From assembly GCA_027068075.1 (NCBI GenBank), contig JAMOUJ010000005.1, positions 434,001-498,000 of the forward strand: a DNA stretch of 64,000 nucleotides, given 5' to 3'. This document shows, one piece after another, positions 25,802 to 34,047 of this stretch. The position numbers and the translations under genes were made by a program. This stretch comes from Candidatus Aminicenantota bacterium. GTDB taxonomy: Bacteria > Acidobacteriota > Aminicenantia > S016-38. A model generated the notes under the pieces. The model saw only the letters and a program-made list of their open reading frames with translations, was not told where the DNA came from and did no database searches. The first letter of the stretch is position 1, and each line of letters begins with the position of its first letter.

Positions 25802-27405
25802 TGTTCTTTAAGGATAAGTTTACCCTCTTCAGGGTCCAGATTGAAGGTGATGTCCACCCGCTCTCCCTTTTTGAATTTGCTGAGGAGGCTGCCCCTCTTA
25901 AAAAGCGCCGTGAAGGCCACCCCATCCCTGGAAAGTAGGACCTTGTATCCCTGATTCCAGGGGGATGGATAACTCGCCACCTTTGCCTGCCGGGTAGAAA
26001 ACAGTGGCTCTGGATTTCCTATGCCGAAGGGGGGGAAAAGGCGGAGAAACCCCATGGCGTTTTTGATTTCCTGAAAGTCCACTTCCTCAGGAATTTCAGG
26101 GTCTTCTTCCCTGGTCCATTGATAGTCTGCCAGACTTTCTTCAAGGAAGTCCTTTATTTTCGGCAGGTTCTCCTCCCGGGCTACAAGGCCTACCGCGTGG
26201 GGATGTCCTCCGTAGTCCACCAGCAGGTGCCTGACCCGGGAGAGGACCTCCGGAAGGGAAATTCCCCCGGGAGCCCTGCCGGAGCCGTGGGCCATCCCAT
26301 CCTTTATGGAAAAGACGAAGGCGGGCTTAAGAAAACTTCGGCTCAGCCTCAGGGCGGCTATGCCGAGGACCCCCCGATTCCAGGTCCGGGAGGAAAGAAA
26401 TATAAGGTTTCCGCCGCCGTTCTCCTTTAGCATTTCCCTGGCTTCCCTCACCACCCTTGCCTCTTCCCTCTGCCTTTCCCTGTTGAGTTCCGCCAGTTTG
26501 GACGCTATCTCTCGGGCCTCCCCTTCGCTGGAGGCCAGAAGGAGCCGGAGGGCTATTTCGGCGTCCATCATCCTGCCGGCGGCATTTATCCTGGGGGAAA
26601 GTTTTATGGCCACATCCCGGGGGGTTATATCCCGCCTTCGGAGTCCCGAAATGCCCAGAAGGACCTGAAGGCCGTGGGAATTGTGCCCGTTCATTAAATC
26701 AAGCCCTTCCTTCACCATTATGCGGTTTTCCCCCACGAGTTTCATCATGTCCGCTATGGTGCCTATGGCCACCATTTTCAAATAGGGTATGGCCCTCTCC
26801 CCCATTTTCCTTTTGATGAGTATGGCCTGAAGGAGTTTGAAGGCCACTCCCACCCCGGCCAGGTTTCGGTCCACCCCCTTCTCCAGAAAGGGGTCCAGGA
26901 TGGCCAGACCTTCTGGAATTTCGTCTCCGGGGAGGTGATGGTCAGTTATGATGAGGTCAATCCCCTTTTCCTTTAAAGCCCGGGCAAAGTCCGTGGATTT
27001 TATCCCGTTGTCCACGGTTATAACGAGGCTTACCCCCTGGGACTCTATTTCACCGAGGTGTTCCCGCCGGGCTCCGTAGCCCTGTGAAAACCGGTTGGGT
27101 ATGAGGTAGAGGGTTCTGGCTCCCAGGGAGGAAAGTCCCTTGACCATCAGGGCGGTGGAGGTGACCCCATCCACATCGTAATCCCCCAGGATGAGGATGG
27201 TTTCCCTGTTTTTTATGGCCCTTTCTATCCTATCCACGGCCTTCTCCATTTGGGAGAAGAGGAAGGGGCTGGAAAGGTCTTCCACCCCCCCGTATAGGAA
27301 GAGACGGGCCTCCTCCGGGGTTTTAATCCCCCTTTTATAAAGGAGCCTCCCCACCAGGGTGGGGAGGCCCGAAGCGTACAGGAATTCCTCTAAGTCATGC
27401 TCCAT
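25798..27405 (-). CDS. recJ: Single-strand-specific exonuclease RecJ
   Basis: Degrades single-stranded DNA 5' to 3' in recombination and repair. The 535-residue DHH-family protein has motif I GDYDVDGVTST, motif III DLIITDHHLPGDE (DHH), the DHHA1 motif SGRAPGGISLPEVL with YGGHPHAVG, and a C-terminal OB-like end. It is slightly short for the family (560-580). The ATG lies six bases after an extended -10 element that overlaps the stop codon of the preceding gene (27412-27420). A leaderless transcript is therefore possible in addition to read-through. Confidence 0.92.
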   Translation of the reverse strand: MEHDLEEFLYASGLPTLVGRLLYKRGIKTPEEARLFLYGGVEDLSSPFLFSQMEKAVDRIERAIKNRETILILGDYDVDGVTSTALMVKGLSSLGARTLYLIPNRFSQGYGARREHLGEIESQGVSLVITVDNGIKSTDFARALKEKGIDLIITDHHLPGDEIPEGLAILDPFLEKGVDRNLAGVGVAFKLLQAILIKRKMGERAIPYLKMVAIGTIADMMKLVGENRIMVKEGLDLMNGHNSHGLQVLLGISGLRRRDITPRDVAIKLSPRINAAGRMMDAEIALRLLLASSEGEAREIASKLAELNRERQREEARVVREAREMLKENGGGNLIFLSSRTWNRGVLGIAALRLSRSFLKPAFVFSIKDGMAHGSGRAPGGISLPEVLSRVRHLLVDYGGHPHAVGLVAREENLPKIKDFLEESLADYQWTREEDPEIPEEVDFQEIKNAMGFLRLFPPFGIGNPEPLFSTRQAKVASYPSPWNQGYKVLLSRDGVAFTALFKRGSLLSKFKKGERVDITFNLDPEEGKLILKEQ

Positions 27406-27411
27406 AAAGAT

Positions 27412-27420
27412 ATTTTACCA
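27412..27420 (-). promoter_or_regulatory. Extended -10 (TGGTAAAAT) six bases before recJ ATG
   Basis: On the minus strand TGG-TAAAAT is followed by six bases and the recJ ATG, so transcription would begin at or next to the start codon. No convincing -35 is seen. The element overlaps the TAA of the upstream gene. Confidence 0.45.
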
Positions 27421-27948
27421 TCCCCATCCCCCTCCTCTTCCGCGGCCGCCTCCTCTTCCCCATCCTCCTTTTCCACGCCCACCTCTGCCTCTACCCCATC
27501 CCCGTCCCCAGCCTCCTCCGGGGCCAAATCCCGGACCGTATCCCGGTCCTCCGAAGCCAGGGCCCCCGAACCCTGGGCCGTAGCCGGGTCCGTATCCGGG
27601 CGAAGGGGAACCGGAGGCCTCGGGCAGGGTGCCGTTTTCAAGCATCTCTAAGGCCTGAGCCACGGTTATGCCCGAGGGGGCGGTAAACATCCTGATCCCT
27701 GCGCTTTGAAGCACCGCCTGGGCGTTGGGGCCGAAGGCTCCGGAAATTACGGCCTGAACTCCCTCCTGCACCACCATCTGGGCGGCGGCAATTCCCGCCC
27801 CGGAGGCCGCCTGGGCCTGGGGGTTGGGGATGGAACGGAAATTATCCGGATTTTCCGTATCCACGATTATGTAGTAGGGAGCCCTTCCGAACCTGGGATC
27901 CACCGGAGAACTTATCTCCGGTCCACTGGACGAAATCAATACTTTCAT
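27415..27948 (-). CDS. NifX/DiNase-family protein with Gly-Arg-Trp-rich tail
   Basis: Residues 1-110 form a dinitrogenase iron-molybdenum cofactor domain (the NifX/NifB-C/orange-protein fold), which holds metal clusters. Signs are DPRFGRAPYYIIVD, GAGIAAAQMVVQEGVQAVISGAFGPNA and IRMFTAPSGITV. The last 65 residues are low complexity: PGYGPG-type repeats then GRGWGRGRGGRG-type repeats ending in aromatic Trp. The tail may bind metal, nucleic acid or other tails of this cluster; function unknown. It overlaps the preceding paralogue by four bases. Confidence 0.85.
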   Translation of the reverse strand: MKVLISSSGPEISSPVDPRFGRAPYYIIVDTENPDNFRSIPNPQAQAASGAGIAAAQMVVQEGVQAVISGAFGPNAQAVLQSAGIRMFTAPSGITVAQALEMLENGTLPEASGSPSPGYGPGYGPGFGGPGFGGPGYGPGFGPGGGWGRGWGRGRGGRGKGGWGRGGGRGRGGGWGW

Positions 27949-28388
27949 TTTTCCTCCTTTTGCTTTTCTAAGTTTTTAAGTTCGGTTTTGAGGGCATTTA
28001 ACTGGGACTCCAGGGCTGAAATCTGGGTCCTGAGAAAGTCTGCCCGGGACGGAAAGGGCGCGGATGGAAGGTTGCCCCGGGAGAGGTTTTTGAGAACTTC
28101 CCGGCCGTTTAGTCCTGCGAAGGGTATCGCCTGGATTCCCGCCGAAGAGAGGACCATAAAGGCGTTGGGGCCCAGGTGCGGAGCCACCACCACCTTGACA
28201 CCCTTCTGGATGGCCAGTTGGGCCGCGGCTATCCCTGCGGCGGAGGGGTAGAAGGCGAAGGGATTGGGGAAGACCTCTGCCTTCTCCTCCTCCCCTGGTT
28301 CCACCACGGCGTAGTACAGGGCCCTTCCGAACCTGGGATCCACGGGGGCATCCAGGCTGGGACCCTGCAGGGGAATCATGACCTTCAT
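27945..28388 (-). CDS. NifX/DiNase-family protein with C-terminal coiled coil
   Basis: Residues 1-112 are a dinitrogenase Fe-Mo cofactor domain close to the neighbouring paralogue (DPRFGRALYYAVVE, AAGIAAAQLAIQKGVKVVVAPHLGPNA). Residues 115-147 are a predicted coiled coil (ISALESQLNALKTELKNLEKQ) that would allow dimerisation. Proteins of this fold include the Mo-Cu orange protein of Desulfovibrio. No ATPase partner of the MinD/Mrp type, present in Desulfovibrio orp operons, is encoded nearby. It overlaps both neighbours by four bases. Confidence 0.86.
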   Translation of the reverse strand: MKVMIPLQGPSLDAPVDPRFGRALYYAVVEPGEEEKAEVFPNPFAFYPSAAGIAAAQLAIQKGVKVVVAPHLGPNAFMVLSSAGIQAIPFAGLNGREVLKNLSRGNLPSAPFPSRADFLRTQISALESQLNALKTELKNLEKQKEEK

Positions 28389-28615
28389 TTACCCTCCTCC
28401 TTTTTTATCGGGTAAGGGGAGTAGGGGTTCCACAGGGGGTAAGGGCCAGCGCCGTAGGGGTAACCGTAGTATCCGGAGAAATAGGGGTTGAACCAGCCCC
28501 AACGGCAGAAACCTCTGCCCCTTCCGCGGCCTCTTCCCCGGCCCCATCCCCTTCCCGGGCCAAAACCGTAGCCGTAGCCAAACCCATACCAGGGGTAATT
28601 GTTATACCACCACAT
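28385..28615 (-). CDS. Small Gly/Tyr/Trp/Arg-rich protein (DUF5320-like)
   Basis: A 76-residue protein almost entirely of Gly, Tyr, Trp, Arg and Pro: MWWYNNYPWYGFGYGYG, then repeated GR dipeptides, one Cys (GFCRWGW), and a NPYFSGYYGYPYG end. Such short proteins commonly accompany NifX-family genes in anaerobes; they are often called DUF5320. No fold is predicted. It is cotranslated with the next gene through a four-base overlap. Confidence 0.72.
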   Translation of the reverse strand: MWWYNNYPWYGFGYGYGFGPGRGWGRGRGRGRGRGFCRWGWFNPYFSGYYGYPYGAGPYPLWNPYSPYPIKKEEGK

Positions 28616-28618
28616 TTT

Positions 28619-28978
28619 TTACCTCCATTTTTTTCTTTTTCCCCATCTCCACCGCTTCCTGGCCGGAGGCGGATAGGGAAAAACCCCGGCAAGAAAGGAG
28701 GAGATGGCTTCGTCAATTCCGCCCACCGCCCCCCAGATTACACCTATGTTATGGAGGGAAAGGAGGTGAAAGGTCTGGGGGAGCAGGGAGCCACAGAGCA
28801 AGAGGTCTACCCTTTTTCCCGTCAAAAACTCAAGAAGTCCCGGCAGGGAAGTGTCCGGGTTGGATACCCTTTCCTTTCCCGTTATTTTTCCCCCTTCCAC
28901 GGTGAAAACCACGAAGTTGTTGCTCTGCTCTAAAATAGGGGAGATTCTTCCCTGAAATTCAGGTACCGCTATTCTCAT
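28619..28978 (-). CDS. NifX/DiNase-family protein, first gene of sigma-54 operon
   Basis: A 119-residue single dinitrogenase Fe-Mo cofactor domain (MRIAVPEFQGRISPILEQ..., FTVEGGKITGKERV, LLLCGSLLPQTFHLL) with a short very basic, Trp-rich tail (KRWRWGKRKKWR). Unlike its neighbours it lacks the DPRFGRA motif. Its ATG is 12 bases from the -12 element of a perfect sigma-54 promoter, so the mRNA would start at or one base before the ATG. Confidence 0.83.
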   Translation of the reverse strand: MRIAVPEFQGRISPILEQSNNFVVFTVEGGKITGKERVSNPDTSLPGLLEFLTGKRVDLLLCGSLLPQTFHLLSLHNIGVIWGAVGGIDEAISSFLAGVFPYPPPARKRWRWGKRKKWR

Positions 28979-28990
28979 GCCCTTTTTTAA

Positions 28991-29005
28991 GCAAGATCCT
29001 TGCCA
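28991..29005 (-). promoter_or_regulatory. Sigma-54 (-24/-12) promoter of the NifX-family operon
   Basis: The minus strand reads TGGCAAGGATCTTGC: GG and GC separated by exactly ten bases, matching the TGGCA-N6-TTGC consensus. Twelve bases separate the final C from the ATG at 28978, so the start of transcription coincides with the start codon. Confidence 0.85.
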
Positions 29006-29065
29006 GAAATTTCCGCTCCTTTCCCTCCTCCTGTGAAGGGCCGACTGACTTCTCTCTCACCCTTT

Positions 29066-29091
29066 TGAAACAAAATGTTTTAATTGTTTCA
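29066..29091. promoter_or_regulatory. Palindromic upstream activator site for the sigma-54 regulator
   Basis: TGAAACAA and TTGTTTCA are perfect inverted 8-base arms 10 bases apart. An inner AAACA/TGTTT pair lies inside, and a further TGAAACA half-site is near 29140. The palindrome lies about 62-87 bases upstream of the -24 element and about 38 bases upstream of the activator's own -35, so it could serve both divergent genes. Confidence 0.7.
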
Positions 29092-29129
29092 CATCCTTGT
29101 GTAAATCCTTTTATTTCTTGGGAAGGTTT

Positions 29130-29159
29130 CTGACAAAATTGAAACATACCTGGTATAAT
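29130..29159 (+). promoter_or_regulatory. Sigma-70 extended -10 promoter of the sigma-54 activator gene
   Basis: CTGACA (29130-29135), an 18-base spacer and TGG-TATAAT (hexamer 29154-29159). The ATG at 29166 is only six bases beyond the hexamer and there is no Shine-Dalgarno sequence, so a leaderless mRNA is predicted. Confidence 0.7.
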
Positions 29160-29165
29160 TCTTCC

Positions 29166-30407
29166 ATGGACTGGAAGAAAATGGTGGATTCCGTGGCGGA
29201 GGGGATAGTTTATGTGGAAAATTTTACCGTTAAATATGCCAACCCCGCCGCTGTTGCAATAACGGGGTTCTCCCTGGAGGAAATAACTGGAAAAAAATGC
29301 TTTGAGGTTTTGAGAACCGAGATATGTCAGAACGAATGTCCCCTGAGAAAAGGGGAAAAATTGCCCTGGGGAAGGGAGGGCGTTTCCTCCCTGGATAGGT
29401 TTAACGAGGAAAAATTTCTTAACCTGAAGATCAACAGACTGGGCCGGGGATGGATGATAGTTTTTGAAGACCGCACCAGGGAGGTGAGGTTGAGCAGGGA
29501 GGTCCAGGGGAATTTTCGGTTTAGGGACATAATCACCGCCAGCCCGAGGATGCTGGAGGTTTTGAGTCTCCTGCCCCGGGTGGCTGCCTCCTCCGCCCCT
29601 GTTCTCGTGGAGGGAGAGAGCGGAACGGGAAAGGAATTGGTCTCTTCGGCTATTCACTATCTTAGCCCACGCAGGGCAGGGCCATACTTAAAGGTAAATT
29701 GTGCCACCATACCCGAAGGCCTACTGGAATCGGAACTTTTCGGGTATGTTAGAGGGGCCTTCACCGATGCCAGGGCGGATAAGAAGGGGATTTTCGCCAT
29801 GGCCCACGGGGGAACCCTTCTCCTGGACGAAATAGCGGAAATGCCCCTGAGCCTCCAGGCCAAGTTGCTTAGGGTTCTGGAGGAGGGGGAATTCTTGCCC
29901 CTGGGGGCCACTTCTCCGGTTAAGGTTGATGTGAGAATTATCGCCGCCACCAATAAAAACCTCGCCTCCCTGGTGAGGGAGGGTCGGTTCCGGGAGGACC
30001 TTTTTTACCGTTTAAATGTGCTTTATCTCAAACTTCCACCCTTGAGGGAGAGGAAGGAGGACATTCCCTTGCTGGTGGAGCATTTCGTGGAGATCTTTAA
30101 TTTTGCCACGGGAAAATCGGTGGAGGGTCTCACAGACAGGGCCATGGAACTCCTTATGGATTACGATTATCCAGGCAATGTCAGGGAATTGAGAAACATC
30201 GTAGAGGCAGCCTTCGTTCTGGTGAGGGGAAACCTCATAGATGTGGAGCATCTGCCCTCCTACCTCCAGGGGGAGGAGGCGGAAAGGAGAAGGATAGAGG
30301 ATGCCCTCCGCAGGGCCCGATGGAAAAGGGCCGAGGCTGCCAGGATCCTGGGCCTTTCCCGCTCCACGCTCTGGAGAAAGATGAAAAAATACGGGATTAG
30401 GGCTTAA
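29166..30407 (+). CDS. PAS-AAA+-Fis sigma-54-dependent transcriptional activator
   Basis: An enhancer-binding protein of 413 residues. The N-terminal PAS domain (1-110) contains a C-x8-C-x3-CPL cysteine motif (Cys45, 54, 58) that could bind a redox or metal cofactor. The AAA+ domain follows (about 125-350) with Walker A VEGESGTGKE and Walker B GGTLLLDEIAEMP. Its sigma-54-contact loop is GAFTDA, a natural variant of GAFTGA. The C-terminal Fis-type helix-turn-helix is at 375-413 (RAEAARILGLSRSTLWRKMKKYG). The start is the ATG at 29166, chosen from the adjacent promoter and domain start. The gene is divergent from the NifX-family operon, whose sigma-54 promoter it most likely activates. The two arrangements resemble the orp locus of Desulfovibrio. 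Confidence 0.9.
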   Translation: MDWKKMVDSVAEGIVYVENFTVKYANPAAVAITGFSLEEITGKKCFEVLRTEICQNECPLRKGEKLPWGREGVSSLDRFNEEKFLNLKINRLGRGWMIVFEDRTREVRLSREVQGNFRFRDIITASPRMLEVLSLLPRVAASSAPVLVEGESGTGKELVSSAIHYLSPRRAGPYLKVNCATIPEGLLESELFGYVRGAFTDARADKKGIFAMAHGGTLLLDEIAEMPLSLQAKLLRVLEEGEFLPLGATSPVKVDVRIIAATNKNLASLVREGRFREDLFYRLNVLYLKLPPLRERKEDIPLLVEHFVEIFNFATGKSVEGLTDRAMELLMDYDYPGNVRELRNIVEAAFVLVRGNLIDVEHLPSYLQGEEAERRRIEDALRRARWKRAEAARILGLSRSTLWRKMKKYGIRA

Positions 30408-33199
30408 TCGTCGGGTCCGTAGCGAAATTCCAGATTCAGATCTCCCTGAAACCTCTTTACCCGGAACCGTCCCCGAAGGACCGTATTTTCCATTTTAACC
30501 GTGAACTCAAAATTTCCTTCTTCGGGCTTTTCCTGGAGGGAAACGGGGTTTATTCCCCTTTCCAGGGTTATCTTTCTGGCTTTCTTACCCTTCACCGTAA
30601 GCAGGGCCTTTATTTTGCGGGGAGCCCATACATAGGCCAGGGGTTTTTGCAAGAAAAAGTTCTGGTCTTCGTAGCCGGCGTTTAAGCCCGACAGGAGACC
30701 GTCCCTTATCCCCACCAGGGAAGGTTTCTTGCCCAGGGACGCAGGATCAAATTTCTCCAGGAGCGAAGCGTCCATTTTCCACACTCCCCTTCCGTGGGTG
30801 GCCACCACCAGTTCTTTGCCTTTTCTCTGGTACTTCATGTCGGATATCGGAGCCACCGGAAGGTTTCTGGAAAGGGAGCACCAGGTTTTTCCGTCGTTGA
30901 TGGAAAAATAGACTCCGAAGTCCGTTCCCAGGACCAGGCGTCCGGGACCAATTTCCCTTATCACATTTACCGGTTCTTCGGGAAGGTTGGATTTGATGGA
31001 GGTCCAGGTTTTGCCGAAGTCGGTGGATTTATAGAGGTATGTTGTGAAGTCGTCGTCCCGGTAGCCCGTCATGGAAAGGTAGACCACGCCTTCCCTGTGG
31101 CGGGAGGCCACCACCCTGGAGACCCATTTTGAGGGCAGACCCGTATCTATTTCCTCCCAGGTAGCCCCGTCGTTGTCGGTCCTCCAGACCTTTCCGTCGT
31201 CGGTTCCCACATAAAGCCTTCCGGGCTTAAAATGGGATTCCGCCAGGGCGGTAATGGTCCCGAAGGGTACATCCCCCTGGGGGGGATTGGTGGTCAGGTC
31301 CGGACTTATGGGGTACCAGTTTTTTCCTCTGTCGTAGGATTTCATAACCCTGTTGGCTCCCAGGTAGAGGATGAAGGGATTGTAACGGGAGATGAGGAAG
31401 GGGGTTTGCCAGTTGAACCTCAGGGGTTCCTCCCACGGTTTCAAGTGGGGCCTTATCAATTTCGGTTTTCCCTTTTCTATCCTGAAAATATAACCGAACT
31501 GAAATTCTGCATAAACCCGGTTCCGGTCCGTGGAGTCAAATCTCACGAATCCCCCGTCTCCTCCCAGGATTAACTTCCACGGGGGGGAATAGGGAAGGCG
31601 GAAGTTTGTTCCGCAGAGAACGCCGTTGTCCTGGGTCCCTCCGCATATCCTGTAAGGCATTGCTCCCTGCTCAACCTCCACGGTGTAAAACTGGGTTATG
31701 GGGAGAACATGGGAGTTTTTCCAGGTCTTTCCACCGTCGTAAGAGAAGTCCACTCCCCCATCGTTTCCAACGATGATTCTCCCCGTGAGTTTAGGGTCAA
31801 TCCACATGGCGTGGAAATCCCCGTGAACCCTGGGGGCTTTCACCCTCTTCCAGGTTTTTCCCCCGTCGGAGGAGACCATGAGGGGAACGCCCAGGATAAA
31901 GACCCGGTCGTCGTCCCGGGGATCCACCCGGACCTGTCCAAAATAATATCCGTAGGTGTTAAACACGCCGGGGAGGTAATCTTTGTTTACCCTTTTCCAG
32001 GTTTTCCCGCCGTCCTCGGAGCGGTAAACCTCCGGGCCCACCACCCTCCTCTCTATGAGTTTACGCTGGGCATCGTTTATGTGCTGAAGGAGTTTTTCCA
32101 GTGTTAATTTTCCCTCCCTTATCCAGGTCTTTACCTCCTTTACCGAATAGCGCACCCGGTATTTCATGAACAATTTTTTTATCTCCACATCCGGGAGGCG
32201 GAGGAACTCCTCGTCGGTCATTTTTTCAAGGGCTTCCAAGGTTAATCCCCTGGTCTTTCCTTTTTTCTTGAATGGCCTCAACTTTTGGTTGTCCATAACT
32301 GCGTAAACCACCGAGGGGTTGGAGGGGGCGAAGGCAAGCCCTATCCTGCCCACGAACCATCCTGTGGGAAATCCCCGGGTGATTTTTCTCCAGTTTTCCC
32401 CTCCGTCCTCGCTGAGATAAATCCCTGAATCCGGACCGCTCTCCACGAAGTTCCACGCTCTGCGGTCCCTTTCCCAGGCCGCAGCCAGGAGCCTTTCCGG
32501 ATTGGACGGATCCATGGCTACGTCTATCACTCCCGCCCTCTCGCTTATGTATAAAACCCGGCGCCAGGTTCTTCCCCCGTCGGTGGATTTGTATAAACCC
32601 CGCACCCTATCCCTGGTGTAGAGATGGCCTATGACCGCCGCATAAACTATGTCCGGATTCCGGGGATGGACTATTATTCTGCCTATGTGGTGGGTATCGT
32701 CCAGGGGTAACCTTTCCCAGGTTCTTCCCCCGTCGGTGGATTTGTATATCCCCACTCCCGCATAACTGCTTCTGGAGGAGTTGTTCTCTCCGGTTCCCAC
32801 ATAAATTATGCGGGGATCGGAAGGGGCCACGGCTATGTCTCCGATGGTGTATGTGGGCTTTCCTTCAAATATGGGGTAGTAGGTGGTGCCGTTGTTGTCC
32901 GTTCTCCAGACCCCGCCCGAGGCGGAGGCCACCAGGAAGGAAAAGGGGCTTCCTGGTACGGGTTCTATGTCCACCACCCTGCCCTCGGGGAAAACGGGGC
33001 CCAGAAATTCCCACCGCAGCAATCTGAAGGGCGAGTTTTCCGCCATGGCTCGGTTGCGCTGGAAGGAAGACAGCCTTTCGGCGTCAGGGGTGGGGGATGG
33101 CCAGACCTTTTCCATAAGTTTTAGGTCCTTTTCCGGCCCTGCAGCCAGCAATAACAAGGATAAGGCCGAAGCAAACATTAATTTGAGATACGCTTTCAT
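30404..33199 (-). CDS. Secreted Asp-box beta-propeller protein (sortilin/VPS10-like)
   Basis: A 931-residue exported protein: signal peptide (LMFASALSLLLLAAG) followed by about ten Asp-box motifs of the S.DGG.TW type (STDGGRTWERL, SEDGGENWRK, SYDGGKTWKN, STDFGKTWTS) spread over two propellers, and a C-terminal beta domain. The family is related to sortilins and xyloglucanase-type glycosidases. Many Acidobacteriota and Aminicenantes encode such proteins in large numbers. Catalytic acids cannot be assigned, so binding or glycan/peptide handling are both possible. The stop codon overlaps the converging activator gene's stop by four bases. Confidence 0.85.
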   Translation of the reverse strand: MKAYLKLMFASALSLLLLAAGPEKDLKLMEKVWPSPTPDAERLSSFQRNRAMAENSPFRLLRWEFLGPVFPEGRVVDIEPVPGSPFSFLVASASGGVWRTDNNGTTYYPIFEGKPTYTIGDIAVAPSDPRIIYVGTGENNSSRSSYAGVGIYKSTDGGRTWERLPLDDTHHIGRIIVHPRNPDIVYAAVIGHLYTRDRVRGLYKSTDGGRTWRRVLYISERAGVIDVAMDPSNPERLLAAAWERDRRAWNFVESGPDSGIYLSEDGGENWRKITRGFPTGWFVGRIGLAFAPSNPSVVYAVMDNQKLRPFKKKGKTRGLTLEALEKMTDEEFLRLPDVEIKKLFMKYRVRYSVKEVKTWIREGKLTLEKLLQHINDAQRKLIERRVVGPEVYRSEDGGKTWKRVNKDYLPGVFNTYGYYFGQVRVDPRDDDRVFILGVPLMVSSDGGKTWKRVKAPRVHGDFHAMWIDPKLTGRIIVGNDGGVDFSYDGGKTWKNSHVLPITQFYTVEVEQGAMPYRICGGTQDNGVLCGTNFRLPYSPPWKLILGGDGGFVRFDSTDRNRVYAEFQFGYIFRIEKGKPKLIRPHLKPWEEPLRFNWQTPFLISRYNPFILYLGANRVMKSYDRGKNWYPISPDLTTNPPQGDVPFGTITALAESHFKPGRLYVGTDDGKVWRTDNDGATWEEIDTGLPSKWVSRVVASRHREGVVYLSMTGYRDDDFTTYLYKSTDFGKTWTSIKSNLPEEPVNVIREIGPGRLVLGTDFGVYFSINDGKTWCSLSRNLPVAPISDMKYQRKGKELVVATHGRGVWKMDASLLEKFDPASLGKKPSLVGIRDGLLSGLNAGYEDQNFFLQKPLAYVWAPRKIKALLTVKGKKARKITLERGINPVSLQEKPEEGNFEFTVKMENTVLRGRFRVKRFQGDLNLEFRYGPDD

Positions 33200-33214
33200 T
33201 ATCCGCCTCCTGAG

Positions 33215-33991
33215 TTATTTATAGGGGTCAATTTTTAATTTGAGGACTATGGGACAGTGGTCAGAACCCATCACATCCTCCAGGGCGTAGGAATCCTCCA
33301 CAAGGTCTATGAGGTCTTCGGAGACGAAGAAGTAGTCTATGCGCCATCCTATGTTTCGGGCCCTGGCGTTAAACCGATAGGTCCACCATGTGTATTGGAC
33401 CTTGTCCGGGTAAAGATAGCGGAAAGTATCAATGAATCCGTGGGAAAGGAATTTATCTATCCACTCCCTTTCTATGGGAAGAAACCCGGAGTATTTTTCG
33501 TTGGCCTTGGGGTTCTTGAGATCAATGGGTTTGTGGGCCGTGTTAAGGTCACCCCCTATAATCAGTTTTTCCCCCTTCTTTCTCAGTTGGAGCCAGTAGT
33601 CCAGCATAAAATCGTAGAACCGGAGTTTGTACTTCAGCCTTTCCTCGCTCTGCTTTCCGTTGGGGAAGTAAATGTTGAAGAGGGTGAACCAGGGATACTT
33701 GGTGATCAATATCCTGCCCTCCCTGTCAAATTCTTCCACCCCCACCTTGGTCTGTACTTCCAGGGGTTTTATCTTCGTGAAGGTGGCCACTCCGCTGTAA
33801 CCTGGCCTTTCCGCATCGTGCCAGTAGGCGTAATACCCTTCGGGATTAACCACCTCCTGGGGAAGTTGGGAGACCTTGCTTTTGGTTTCCTGGATTAGGA
33901 GAATGTCTGGTTCCTCCTTTCTGAACCACTCCATAAAGCCCTTTTTAAGGACGGCCCTGATCCCGTTCACATTCCATGAGATTATCTTCAT
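33215..33991 (-). CDS. xthA: Exodeoxyribonuclease III
   Basis: An AP endonuclease and 3'-5' exonuclease of base excision repair. The 258-residue protein shows the family core: ISWNVNGIRA, DILLIQETK (metal Glu), GGDLNTAHKPIDL, and the final SDHCPIVLKL with catalytic Asp-His. The ATG at 33991 has AAGG seven bases upstream; the in-frame ATG at 33997 would bury that site. It is divergent from radA across about 50 bases. Confidence 0.93.
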   Translation of the reverse strand: MKIISWNVNGIRAVLKKGFMEWFRKEEPDILLIQETKSKVSQLPQEVVNPEGYYAYWHDAERPGYSGVATFTKIKPLEVQTKVGVEEFDREGRILITKYPWFTLFNIYFPNGKQSEERLKYKLRFYDFMLDYWLQLRKKGEKLIIGGDLNTAHKPIDLKNPKANEKYSGFLPIEREWIDKFLSHGFIDTFRYLYPDKVQYTWWTYRFNARARNIGWRIDYFFVSEDLIDLVEDSYALEDVMGSDHCPIVLKLKIDPYK

Positions 33992-34035
33992 GCTCATACC
34001 TTAATGATAATCTTTTTCCCGGGCGAGGAAAATAT

Positions 34036-34041
34036 TAGAAT
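34036..34041 (+). promoter_or_regulatory. Possible -10 element six bases before radA ATG
   Basis: TAGAAT followed by six bases and the ATG, with no Shine-Dalgarno sequence and no clear -35. Included because it repeats the leaderless spacing seen elsewhere in the window. Confidence 0.3.
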
Positions 34042-34047
34042 TAAAAC

